Below are positions 1-6,119 of a stretch of 11,599 nucleotides of DNA, in pieces. The notes under the pieces are model-generated. The model was not told where the DNA came from. It saw only the letters and a list, made by a program, of their open reading frames with translations, and did not search any database. This stretch comes from an uncultured Verrucomicrobiota bacterium (GTDB taxonomy: Bacteria; Verrucomicrobiota; Verrucomicrobiia; Limisphaerales; UBA9464): assembly GCA_903864375.1 (NCBI GenBank), contig CAIPFS010000605.1, positions 1 to 11,599 on the forward strand, given 5' to 3'. Position 1 is the first letter of the stretch, and every line of letters begins with the position of its first letter. Both the position numbers and the translations under genes were made by a program.

Positions 1-131
1 CTCTTGTTGAGTTGTATGATGATGTTGTTCATTTGTGCAAATGTATTGATCCGTTTGATACTTCAATGGAGACATACAACATATTGCGTAAATATATTCC
101 AGAATATCCAGAAAAACACCCAATAGAATAA
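1..131 (+). CDS. 3' end of an unknown phage-like gene (5' end off window)
   Basis: Reading from base 3, an uninterrupted frame runs to a TAA at 129-131. It gives about 42 residues containing ELYDDVVHLCKCIDPFDTS and ending in EKHPIE. The other two forward frames give less protein-like sequence or stop early. The acidic, aromatic-rich composition and AT-rich codons match the genes that follow. I do not recognise the family and the N-terminus lies outside the window. The next start codon comes 14 bases after the stop, so it is probably co-transcribed with the downstream small genes. Confidence 0.55.
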   Translation, partial: LVELYDDVVHLCKCIDPFDTSMETYNILRKYIPEYPEKHPIE

Positions 132-145
132 ATAAAAAGATTGAT

Positions 146-312
146 ATGACTGACGACGAATATCAATTGACCAACAGACAAAAAGGACAACAGACCAAGC
201 TTGGTTGGATTCTATAGATGGCAGCTTAAATGTTATTCTACAGTCACATAGAAACGCACAAAAAGCAATGGAAGAAGCATTTAGAACACACAAAAACAAT
301 GGCACAAACTAA
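146..312 (+). CDS. Small phage-like protein, reading frame broken at an A5 run
   Basis: ATG at 146 opens a frame (MTDDEYQLTNRQK...) that hits a TAG after 23 codons, at 215-217. A second frame, offset by one, has no start of its own but is clean from 154 to a TAA at 310-312 and reads like real protein (...TTDQAWLDSIDGSLNV... then ...QKAMEEAFRTHKNNGTN). The two join smoothly if the run of five A at 180-184 should be six, giving an acidic/basic helical protein of about 55 residues. I therefore annotate one gene with a one-base deletion, either a homopolymer sequencing error or a true lesion. No function recognised. Its stop overlaps the ATG of the next gene by 14 bases, a normal phage arrangement that supports the repaired frame being coding. 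Confidence 0.5.
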
Positions 313-787
313 AATCTCCATATTCTCATTTGAGGATATTGAACACTATGGCAAGTTGTATGGTTTTGAATATGAACCGAATGAAAAACTATGCAAATTG
401 AACAAGATACATTATCATTGGGGAAGTATGAATATACATGATGGTGAAGCAACAGCTTACTATAGAAAATACACATCAGAATACTCAGAAGAAGAAGTAA
501 AAACTGATATTGCAATGAATATTAGGTTTAAGTATGTCAATGATATTTTCTTTCTTGATCTGAAATCCGACGCATCTTTGTTAGAATGGTATATTTCACT
601 AAAATCCGCACATTTGGACCAATGGGTTATGGTCACGGGTCATACACCGTTGTCAGAAGACGAAATGTATGTGCGAAAATCGTTAAGAAACCGTAGAGAT
701 GTGCAAAAAGAGCTGGAATATCGTATCAAACAAAAAGCAATAGAGACTGGATGGAAAATATGTACACACAACTTACACTCGATCTAA
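299..787 (+). CDS. Hypothetical phage-like protein, about 162 residues
   Basis: The frame is open from 230, but I choose the ATG at 299 (MAQTKISIFSFEDIEHYGKL). The 23 residues before it overlap the preceding small gene in a different frame and look like out-of-frame translation (many His and Lys). From 299 the overlap with that gene is only 14 bases. The protein is rich in Tyr, Glu and Lys, has no signal peptide or membrane segment, and ends in a basic, probably helical stretch (KSLRNRRDVQKELEYRIKQK). I do not recognise a family. No clear Shine-Dalgarno sequence precedes the start; the leader is A-rich. Its 3' end overlaps the next gene by 37 bases. Confidence 0.6.
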   Translation: MAQTKISIFSFEDIEHYGKLYGFEYEPNEKLCKLNKIHYHWGSMNIHDGEATAYYRKYTSEYSEEEVKTDIAMNIRFKYVNDIFFLDLKSDASLLEWYISLKSAHLDQWVMVTGHTPLSEDEMYVRKSLRNRRDVQKELEYRIKQKAIETGWKICTHNLHSI

Positions 788-1221
788 GAGATCAAGACGA
801 AGAGTATACTTGGAACAATCACAATATCTTGATGGTAAGTGAAATACAAAAGGCTGGATTTTTGTACACCGCATATCCAGCATTTGTTGTGAATGAAGAG
901 ACTGATGAAATAGTCAGGAATCAATCTCATATCGGTGGTAGTCCAAAGCTTGCATATACATATCTCCTCGGTGAAGTATCAGAAGATGATACTAGACCAA
1001 TTAAACCAGAAGTGAAAAAGCAGGCAATCGACCAAATGAATAAACTTGGTATCCGATGGGTACATCAAGTATACTTTGGAGAGATATTCATTCCAAAAGA
1101 TCAAATCCGAGGAAGACGACATCACATGTTTGCCAGAGCCACAATAAAGCAGACAGGCTGGCAAATAAGACAAGAAATAGCCAGGTCGGTTATGGAGAGA
1201 CTTAGTCACATCGATTTTTGA
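751..1221 (+). CDS. Hypothetical phage-like protein, 156 residues
   Basis: An intact frame runs from ATG 751 to a TGA at 1219-1221. A second in-frame ATG at 760 (MYTQLTLDLRDQ) is an equally possible start. 751 is preceded by a weak GAGA-type site about 7 bases upstream, and both lie inside the end of the previous gene, implying translational coupling. The product is soluble-looking, with no signal peptide or membrane helix. Visible segments are an N-terminal acidic part, a middle with HIGGSPKLAYTYL, and a basic C-terminal helix (TGWQIRQEIARSVMERL). I do not recognise the family. Same strand, base composition and spacing as its neighbours, so part of one phage-type transcription unit. Confidence 0.65.
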   Translation: MENMYTQLTLDLRDQDEEYTWNNHNILMVSEIQKAGFLYTAYPAFVVNEETDEIVRNQSHIGGSPKLAYTYLLGEVSEDDTRPIKPEVKKQAIDQMNKLGIRWVHQVYFGEIFIPKDQIRGRRHHMFARATIKQTGWQIRQEIARSVMERLSHIDF

Positions 1222-1239
1222 TAGAATAATTAAAGTAAT

Positions 1240-1395
1240 ATGAAAATTGGATATAAAGCGACATACGATTATAAATGTAGAGACATCACATATGAAGTTG
1301 GAAAACTCTATGAAATGGACGATATAGAAATCTGCAAGAAGGGATTTCATTATTGTGACATTATGAAGGATGTGATGAATTACTATAATCCAATG
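1240..1395 (+). CDS. DUF7666-like phage protein, N-terminus only (cut at junction)
   Basis: Begins 18 bases after the previous stop with an A-rich leader. The first 51 or so residues carry the pattern CRDITYEVGKLYEM, then CKKGFHYCDIMKDVMNYYN. This resembles the short phage domain I know as DUF7666 (cysteine, a short strand, EVGK.YE, C..GFH.C, then a hydrophobic ..V.NYY). Members normally continue after the NYY motif with more of the same kind of sequence. Here, directly after NYYNP, the frame continues into GC-rich, Pro/Arg/Gly-rich translation up to 1665, which is simply the antisense of the rhomboid gene. I end the authentic gene near 1395. Family assignment is from memory of the motif and is moderate. 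Confidence 0.5.
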
Positions 1396-3139
1396 CCGCC
1401 TCACTTGCCTGCAACGCCTGCATCCGTCGGATCAGCAGATCCGCGCGGTTGGACCGGACGGTCTGCATCAGGACAACGTCCTCGGGGCGCATTCGGATGC
1501 CTGCCGCGAGAAGATGGTGGGCTGCAGCGGGATTGGTCGCGGAAACGGCCTGAAGGTCGGTTCGGGAGACACCGATCCGGGAAAAGGCATCAAATACCGC
1601 GGCCCCTTCTTCTCGGGACAACAGGTTTCCAGCCGACGGCAACCGAAATGCCAGCAGCACGGTGACGGCCACCGTGGCCGCAGCCAGGGCGGCGGCGCTT
1701 TTGCGCGAGGCGCGGGCGCGGGCTTTCAACTCCACTGGGCGCGCTGCGGCAAACCCAAGGATCGCCCCAGTGACCAATCCGCCGATATGCGCCGCATGGT
1801 CGATGCCGCGCACGCTGAAAGCAAAGAGGAGATTGTTGATAACGAAGGCAGCGAGACCCGAAAGGACTCCGTGCAGAACGACGCTGGGAATTCCCCGCCG
1901 CTCGCGAGCCAGGTACCCGGCCAAAGACCCGTAGACACCCATGACAGCCCCGGACGCCCCTGCTGAAATGACGAACGGGTTCCAACAGAGGGACGCCATG
2001 CTTGCCGCCAGACCGGACGCAAGATAGATGACCAGGAAACGTCCGTTGCCCTGAAGTCGTTCGACCGTTCGGCCCGTACTCCACAGTGCCCACATGTTCA
2101 AACCCAGGTGAGCCACGCCAAAGTGAACGAAGCAGCTGGTGAGAAGCCGCCAAGGTTCACCGGTCAGCGTCAGGGGACCGAAGTTGGCACCCCACGTCAG
2201 CGCCAGGTATCCCCAGTCGACCGGGCCGATGGAGGTGACCCACATCCACCCCAGGATGATCCCGTTTGCTGCAATCAACGCGGGTGTCACCCATGCGCGG
2301 GCAACCGCTGCCTTCAATTCATTCTGGAAGTGGATTCGCTCCTGCTGATCAACGTCCAACACTTCCATCCGTCGTGTCGGCAATCGATTCAACAACGCCT
2401 CCGCGACCTCGCGCTTCCCCAATTGCAGGGTCACGACCGTCAACGACGCTGACGATAGCGGGTCGGATGCCGTCGAGCCCCGATTGACCACGATGGCACC
2501 CGCTACAAACTGGATCCCCCATGCCCGGCGTCGGGGAAAATAGACAAGGCAGGCGTTGGCAATGCAATCCTGGGTAAAACTCCACCGTCGCCCCTTTCGA
2601 AGCAGGAGGAAGAAAAACACCGCAGCCAAAGCCAGCATGAGGACGGGAATCCAACGATGTTCAGGATAGTTCTCACTGTCTTTCAGGATGGCTATCCCAC
2701 CGAGGCCCAGCGGAATCATCATCGCCACCAGCAAAAGCTTCAAGCCCCCCGCCCCTGCCTTCAGGGTTACCTCGTTGTCCTTAAAACGAAGGGTTGCCTG
2801 TCCTCCACGAGAATCGGAGTTATAAACCCAAGCACCAGCCCCACCCGATACTCGAGGTGCCACAATATGCGCCGGACCACGAAACCAATTCCACTTATCA
2901 AACCTGGACTCAGCCCTGTCCTTGGCGTCCCGCGCCGGACCGGGTCCCACCATCCAGCGACCGGTCAGACCACCCCGGAGCGCCAGGGATTTCTCTGGCG
3001 GCGCGGAGGAAACAGCGACCGGTGTCGCCCCGGCTTGCAGCTCATCCCGGCGCGATGACTTGAACTCGCTTGTACCGCACTCGAGACAACGGACGGCGTC
3101 ATCCGGGTTCTCCCGTTCGCAATAGTCGCAGGTTTTCAT
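1361..3139 (-). CDS. Zinc-ribbon rhomboid family intramembrane serine protease (3' end truncated)
   Basis: Multi-pass membrane protease that cleaves transmembrane substrates within the bilayer. From ATG 3139 the protein starts with a zinc ribbon (Cys4-x2-Cys7 and Cys18-x2-Cys21). Two hydrophobic segments follow at about 131-150 and 161-178, then an unassigned globular stretch, then the rhomboid core at about 285-470. The core shows the HLGLN motif (His344, Asn348), the catalytic serine in GASGAVMG (Ser396) and the catalytic histidine in DHAAHIGG (His451), so the active site is intact. One more hydrophobic helix lies near 484-500 and is followed by a tail. Start: GAGG lies 7 bases before ATG 3139, and the zinc ribbon begins right there. 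A GTG at 3181 (with AGGTGA before it) would add 14 residues and is the alternative. The true 3' end is missing: the last dozen codons before the stop at 1361 come from the AT-rich side of the junction. Substrate unknown. Confidence 0.85.
   Translation of the reverse strand: MKTCDYCERENPDDAVRCLECGTSEFKSSRRDELQAGATPVAVSSAPPEKSLALRGGLTGRWMVGPGPARDAKDRAESRFDKWNWFRGPAHIVAPRVSGGAGAWVYNSDSRGGQATLRFKDNEVTLKAGAGGLKLLLVAMMIPLGLGGIAILKDSENYPEHRWIPVLMLALAAVFFFLLLRKGRRWSFTQDCIANACLVYFPRRRAWGIQFVAGAIVVNRGSTASDPLSSASLTVVTLQLGKREVAEALLNRLPTRRMEVLDVDQQERIHFQNELKAAVARAWVTPALIAANGIILGWMWVTSIGPVDWGYLALTWGANFGPLTLTGEPWRLLTSCFVHFGVAHLGLNMWALWSTGRTVERLQGNGRFLVIYLASGLAASMASLCWNPFVISAGASGAVMGVYGSLAGYLARERRGIPSVVLHGVLSGLAAFVINNLLFAFSVRGIDHAAHIGGLVTGAILGFAAARPVELKARARASRKSAAALAAATVAVTVLLAFRLPSAGNLLSREEGAAVFDAFSRIGVSRTDLQAVSATNPAAAHHLLAAGIRMRPEDVVLMQTVRSNRADLLIRRMQALQASEAALDYSNSSHPS
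1391..1400. other. Sequence junction: AT-rich phage-like DNA to GC-rich bacterial DNA
   Basis: Composition, codon use and gene style change within about ten bases. The plus-strand DUF7666-like gene loses its 3' part here, and so does the minus-strand rhomboid gene. Left of about 1391 the codons still fit the phage protein (NYYN); right of about 1397 they fit the rhomboid tail (LQASEAA on the minus strand). There is no direct repeat, tRNA end, transposon end or integrase nearby. Most likely a chimeric read or assembly join. Confidence 0.75.
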
Positions 3140-3577
3140 CAGCCGGCCTCGGCCAACAGCCCTTCCCGGCTGCCGTCCCACTCATCACCTGTTTGAAACC
3201 CATGTGCCATTCGTCAAAGACTAACAATGTTCTCTTTTATTAGGTCAATCATAAAACCCGAGATTCCTGTTCGGGTGCTCGATCCTCGGCGGCATCCTTG
3301 CAAGAATCGAATCGACAACAGGCTGGGACGAACAATCGGGCATTCGACGGCCGGCCCAATCCGAATGTCGCCGAGAACCAATAGAATAGGGTCCCATCGC
3401 CTGGATGGCATATCCCCGCCGGTCGTGACTTCGCGGATTGAATCCGGCCCGTCGGCGGAGTCATTAACGCCATTGCGGATTCCCTGCCCTGGTCGGTTTG
3501 CCATGGACTCGCCCGGCATTCAATTCTAGCGTGTCGCCACCAAACAACTTCCGCAGGAAGTCAGATTCGAATTCCGA
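3140..3577. other. Divergent intergenic region between rhomboid and PEP carboxylase genes
   Basis: This 438-base stretch has no convincing gene. Open frames of about 100 codons exist on both strands (3227-3529 plus, 3214-3519 minus) but lack ribosome sites, recognisable domains and protein-like composition. It must hold promoters for both divergent genes. On the minus strand TTGACC (3248-3243) lies 17 bases before GTTAGT (3225-3220), a weak sigma-70-like match that would give a leader of about 70 bases for the rhomboid gene. Near the carboxylase start there are two small inverted repeats (3547-3561 and 3565-3579). I see no RNA gene or riboswitch that I could name. Confidence 0.5.
3253..3276 (-). 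terminator. Terminator-like hairpin upstream of the rhomboid gene
   Basis: A perfect 6-bp stem (ACCCGA at 3256-3261 with TCGGGT at 3271-3276) closes a 9-base loop. Read on the minus strand the stem is followed by TTTTAT. It sits just upstream of the weak promoter candidate for the rhomboid gene, so it could stop antisense transcripts coming from the carboxylase side, or act as a leader hairpin if the real promoter is further upstream. The stem is short, so this is a weak call. Confidence 0.25.
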
Positions 3578-3579
3578 AT
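3547..3579 (+). promoter_or_regulatory. Two small inverted repeats at the ppc translation start
   Basis: ACTTCC GCA GGAAGT (3547-3561) is a 6-bp stem with a 3-base loop that buries the only AGGA-like site. ATTCG AATTC CGAAT (3565-3579) is a 5-bp stem whose 3' arm includes the A and T of the ATG at 3578. Both could form in the mRNA leader and influence initiation, or the palindromic ATTCGAAT at 3565-3572 could be a protein site. Seen in sequence; function is inference. Confidence 0.25.
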
Positions 3580-6019
3580 GAGCACCATTCTCAAAAGAGA
3601 AATCAGGCAATTGACCGGGCGGTTGGACAAAATCATCGCAGAACAGGCCGGCAAGAGGGTTTTCAACCACCTCGAAAAAGTTCGCAAGCTATCCAAGCGA
3701 GCGCGGCATTTCGGCAGTGAGGCCAGTCGGCAGACCAAACACCAGTTGCTGGACCGGCTCGACGTCCAGGAGGCCCATCAGCTCGCTCATGCCTTCAGTC
3801 TCTATTTTCAGCTGGTGAACCTATGCGAGGAGCGGGCCCGCGAACGCCATCTGACATCGAAAGGCATCGCACCAATGTCGCTCCGGCACCTGTTCCTCGA
3901 ATTGAAGACAGCCGGCGTCACCGAAAAGCAGCTGCAGGCGGTCTTGAATGAACTGGAAATCGAACCGGTGCTGACGGCCCACCCGACGGAAGCCAAACGC
4001 CGTGCCGTGCTCAATCAACTCGCGCGACTGTCGCAACAGTGGGAACAACCCGATGAGGTGCTGGAGGCTCTCTGGCAGACGGAGGAAATCCGCGAGCAGA
4101 AAATCGGGCCATTGCACGAGGTGGAAACGGCACTGTATTACTTCGACCGGACGATTTTTGAGACGGCGGCCAATTTCTACGAGACGTTTGACGCGGAGTT
4201 GGCCAGAACTTTTCCCGGCGTCACCCGGACACGGCAGTTCCTCACCTTCGCGAATTGGGCGGGTGGTGATCGGGACGGCAATCCGTTCGTCACACCGGAC
4301 ATCAGCCGGACGGCCATGCAACGGCAGCACGCTGCGGTGATGGACTTTTATCGTCGTGAATGCCTGGCCTTGAGCCGCGAAATCACCCACGCCGACGCAG
4401 AGGAGGACTTATCCGTGCCCCACAACCGGGCGCAGACCTCCGGGACGTATCAGCCGTATGAGCTGTTTCGCAGTCGGATTGGCCTGCTCCGCCGCAAGTT
4501 GTCCGAGGGACGGCACAATCATGCGGAGTTCCTCGAAACCCTTGAGGACATTCGCCAGGGATTGTTGAAACAGAAGGCAACACGGGCCGCGAATGGTCGC
4601 ATCCGCCGTTTGCTGATTCAGGCAAAGACGTTTGGCACCTACCTGGCGGAACTCGATTTTCGCGACCACAGCGGCAAGCTCGATCACTCCGAGGCGGAAT
4701 TGATCGATGAATTTCTCGCCATCCGCGATATCCAGAAGCTTTACGGCAAACAAGCTGCGAGCCATTTCATCGTCAGCATGACGCGAAGCGCTGATGATAT
4801 CTTGCGCCTCTATCGGCTCTCAAAGCTGGCGGGCGTTTTTGATATCGATCTTGTGCCGCTGTTCGAAACGATCGAGGACCTCGAACATTCATCAAAGATC
4901 CTCAGCGACCTGTGGTCGGACGTGGAGTACCGGCGTCATCTCAAGGCACGCGGACGGGTGCAGGAGGTGATGGTCGGCTACTCGGATTCCAACAAGGACG
5001 GCGGCTATCTTGCGGCCAACTGGTTTCTCTATCGCGCCCAGAAGGAGATGTCGCGGGTCGCCGACGAGGTCGGCGTAAAGGTCCGGTTTTTCCATGGAAA
5101 AGGCGGCACCATCGACCGCGGCGGTGGTTCGAGTTATCGCAGTTTGCGTGCACAGCCGCACGCGGCGCATGGCGGTCGACTGCGGATCACGGAACAGGGT
5201 GAAGTCATATCCCTGAAATATTCCAACCCGGTCATTGCCCAGCGCAATCTGGAGCAGCTCACCTCCGCCGTGATCGCCGTGCAGTGTCTCCCGGAGGCCG
5301 AGACCGCCGAACTTTCCCGATGGGAGGCACACGCCGGCTGGCTGGCGAAGAGCTCTTTCGCCCACTACCAAAAGCTCGTTTATGGGACGCCCGAGTTCGC
5401 CGAATACTTCTGGCAGGCCACGCCCATCGATCTCATCGAACACCTACGCCTGGGATCACGCCCGTCCCGCCGTGCGGCCACGGCAGACATCCGGCAGTTG
5501 CGGGCGATTCCCTGGGTGTTTTCCTGGACGCAGTCGCGCCATCTGATATCGGCCTGGTATGGCGTCGGTTCCGCGTTGAAGGATTTCGTGGAGCAAACGC
5601 CGGACGGTCTCGATCAGCTTCGCAGGATGTATCGCCGCTGGCCGTTCTTCCGGACCCTGTTGGATAATGCCGAAGTCTCACTTGCCAAGACCGATCTCCG
5701 CATCGCGCGTCAATATGCGGCACTGGTCGAATCCTCCGAAGTGCGGTCGAAGATCTTCGGCCTGATCGAACAGGAATACGCCCGATCGGTGGAAATGGTC
5801 CTGTCGATCACGGATAGAAAGGAACTGTTGGAGAACCAGCCGACCCTCGCCCAGTCCATTCACCTGCGAAATCCCTACGTGGATCCACTCAACTATCTTC
5901 AGATTCGGTTTCTGTCGGTCTGGCGCAAGGCCAGTGAGACCCAGCGCACGGAACAACTCCGTCGGTTGCTGGCCCTGACGGTAAAGGGAGTGGCTTCGGG
6001 CATGAAAAGTACCGGATGA
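3578..6019 (+). CDS. ppc: Phosphoenolpyruvate carboxylase, short form (813 residues)
   Basis: Cytosolic enzyme that carboxylates PEP with bicarbonate to oxaloacetate, refilling the TCA cycle. The catalytic His is in VLTAHPTEAKRR (His135, matching E. coli His138). GGDRDGNP lies at 229-236, Arg362 in LDFRDHS matches E. coli Arg396, and the second signature VMVGYSDSNKDGG is at 464-476 with Lys473 matching Lys546. Next come FHGKGGTIDRGGG at 505-517 (Arg514 matching Arg587), RAIPWVFSWTQ at 642-652 and the canonical C-terminus GVASGMKSTG. At 813 residues it is 70 shorter than the 883-residue E. coli enzyme. By these landmarks the whole loss lies between His135 and Lys473, so the ends are complete. 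Oddities: Lys508 stands where E. coli has Arg581, and Ser stands where E. coli has the aspartate-binding Asn881. The start is the first ATG giving a normal N-terminus. No Shine-Dalgarno site is close (AGGAAG is 17 bases away). The gene stands alone, divergent from the rhomboid gene. Confidence 0.95.
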   Translation: MSTILKREIRQLTGRLDKIIAEQAGKRVFNHLEKVRKLSKRARHFGSEASRQTKHQLLDRLDVQEAHQLAHAFSLYFQLVNLCEERARERHLTSKGIAPMSLRHLFLELKTAGVTEKQLQAVLNELEIEPVLTAHPTEAKRRAVLNQLARLSQQWEQPDEVLEALWQTEEIREQKIGPLHEVETALYYFDRTIFETAANFYETFDAELARTFPGVTRTRQFLTFANWAGGDRDGNPFVTPDISRTAMQRQHAAVMDFYRRECLALSREITHADAEEDLSVPHNRAQTSGTYQPYELFRSRIGLLRRKLSEGRHNHAEFLETLEDIRQGLLKQKATRAANGRIRRLLIQAKTFGTYLAELDFRDHSGKLDHSEAELIDEFLAIRDIQKLYGKQAASHFIVSMTRSADDILRLYRLSKLAGVFDIDLVPLFETIEDLEHSSKILSDLWSDVEYRRHLKARGRVQEVMVGYSDSNKDGGYLAANWFLYRAQKEMSRVADEVGVKVRFFHGKGGTIDRGGGSSYRSLRAQPHAAHGGRLRITEQGEVISLKYSNPVIAQRNLEQLTSAVIAVQCLPEAETAELSRWEAHAGWLAKSSFAHYQKLVYGTPEFAEYFWQATPIDLIEHLRLGSRPSRRAATADIRQLRAIPWVFSWTQSRHLISAWYGVGSALKDFVEQTPDGLDQLRRMYRRWPFFRTLLDNAEVSLAKTDLRIARQYAALVESSEVRSKIFGLIEQEYARSVEMVLSITDRKELLENQPTLAQSIHLRNPYVDPLNYLQIRFLSVWRKASETQRTEQLRRLLALTVKGVASGMKSTG

Positions 6020-6041
6020 AAAAAATGTCCCCTTCCCCTGT

Positions 6042-6070
6042 CCTGCCAGAATTCTTGGTGGTCAGGTTTT
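6042..6070 (+). terminator. Weak intrinsic terminator after ppc
   Basis: CCTGCCA (6042-6048) pairs with TGGTCAGG (6059-6066) with one bulged base, closing a loop of about 10 bases, and is followed by TTTT (6067-6070). It lies 22 bases after the ppc stop and about 50 before the next start. The imperfect stem and short T run make it a partial terminator at best, so some read-through into the next gene is possible. Confidence 0.3.
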
Positions 6071-6107
6071 CCCTCTTCAAACCGCCCGCTTCACCATGTC
6101 CAAAGCG

Positions 6108-6114
6108 GGAGAGG
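6108..6114 (+). promoter_or_regulatory. Shine-Dalgarno site that decides the GTG start at 6120
   Basis: GGAGAGG followed by 5 bases (GCTTT) and GTG. It is the only good ribosome site near the beginning of this gene, and it lies inside the extended frame from ATG 6096, arguing that the ATG is not used. Confidence 0.7.
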
Positions 6115-6119
6115 GCTTT

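Noticed and set aside
1..1400. Prophage integrated into the rhomboid gene
   Set aside because: No integrase, att repeat or tRNA is visible, and the border also cuts a phage gene, so a misjoin is simpler. Flanking sequence would be needed to revive the idea.
979..1404. Minus-strand frame of 141 codons in the phage-like part
   Set aside because: Lies antisense to two better plus-strand genes and crosses the junction; Ile/Phe/His-rich composition typical of reverse reading of AT-rich genes.
1240..1665. A single 141-residue fusion protein across the junction
   Set aside because: The part after about 1395 is antisense of the rhomboid gene: Pro/Arg/Gly-rich, no domain. It is a by-product of the join.
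1590..2153. 187-codon minus-strand frame overlapping the rhomboid core
   Set aside because: An alternate frame of the same strand; the catalytic motifs are all in the other frame.
3227..3529. Open frames of about 100 codons on both strands in the intergenic region
   Set aside because: No ribosome site, no recognisable domain, proline- and arginine-rich random-looking composition, and both strands are open, as expected of GC-rich noncoding DNA.
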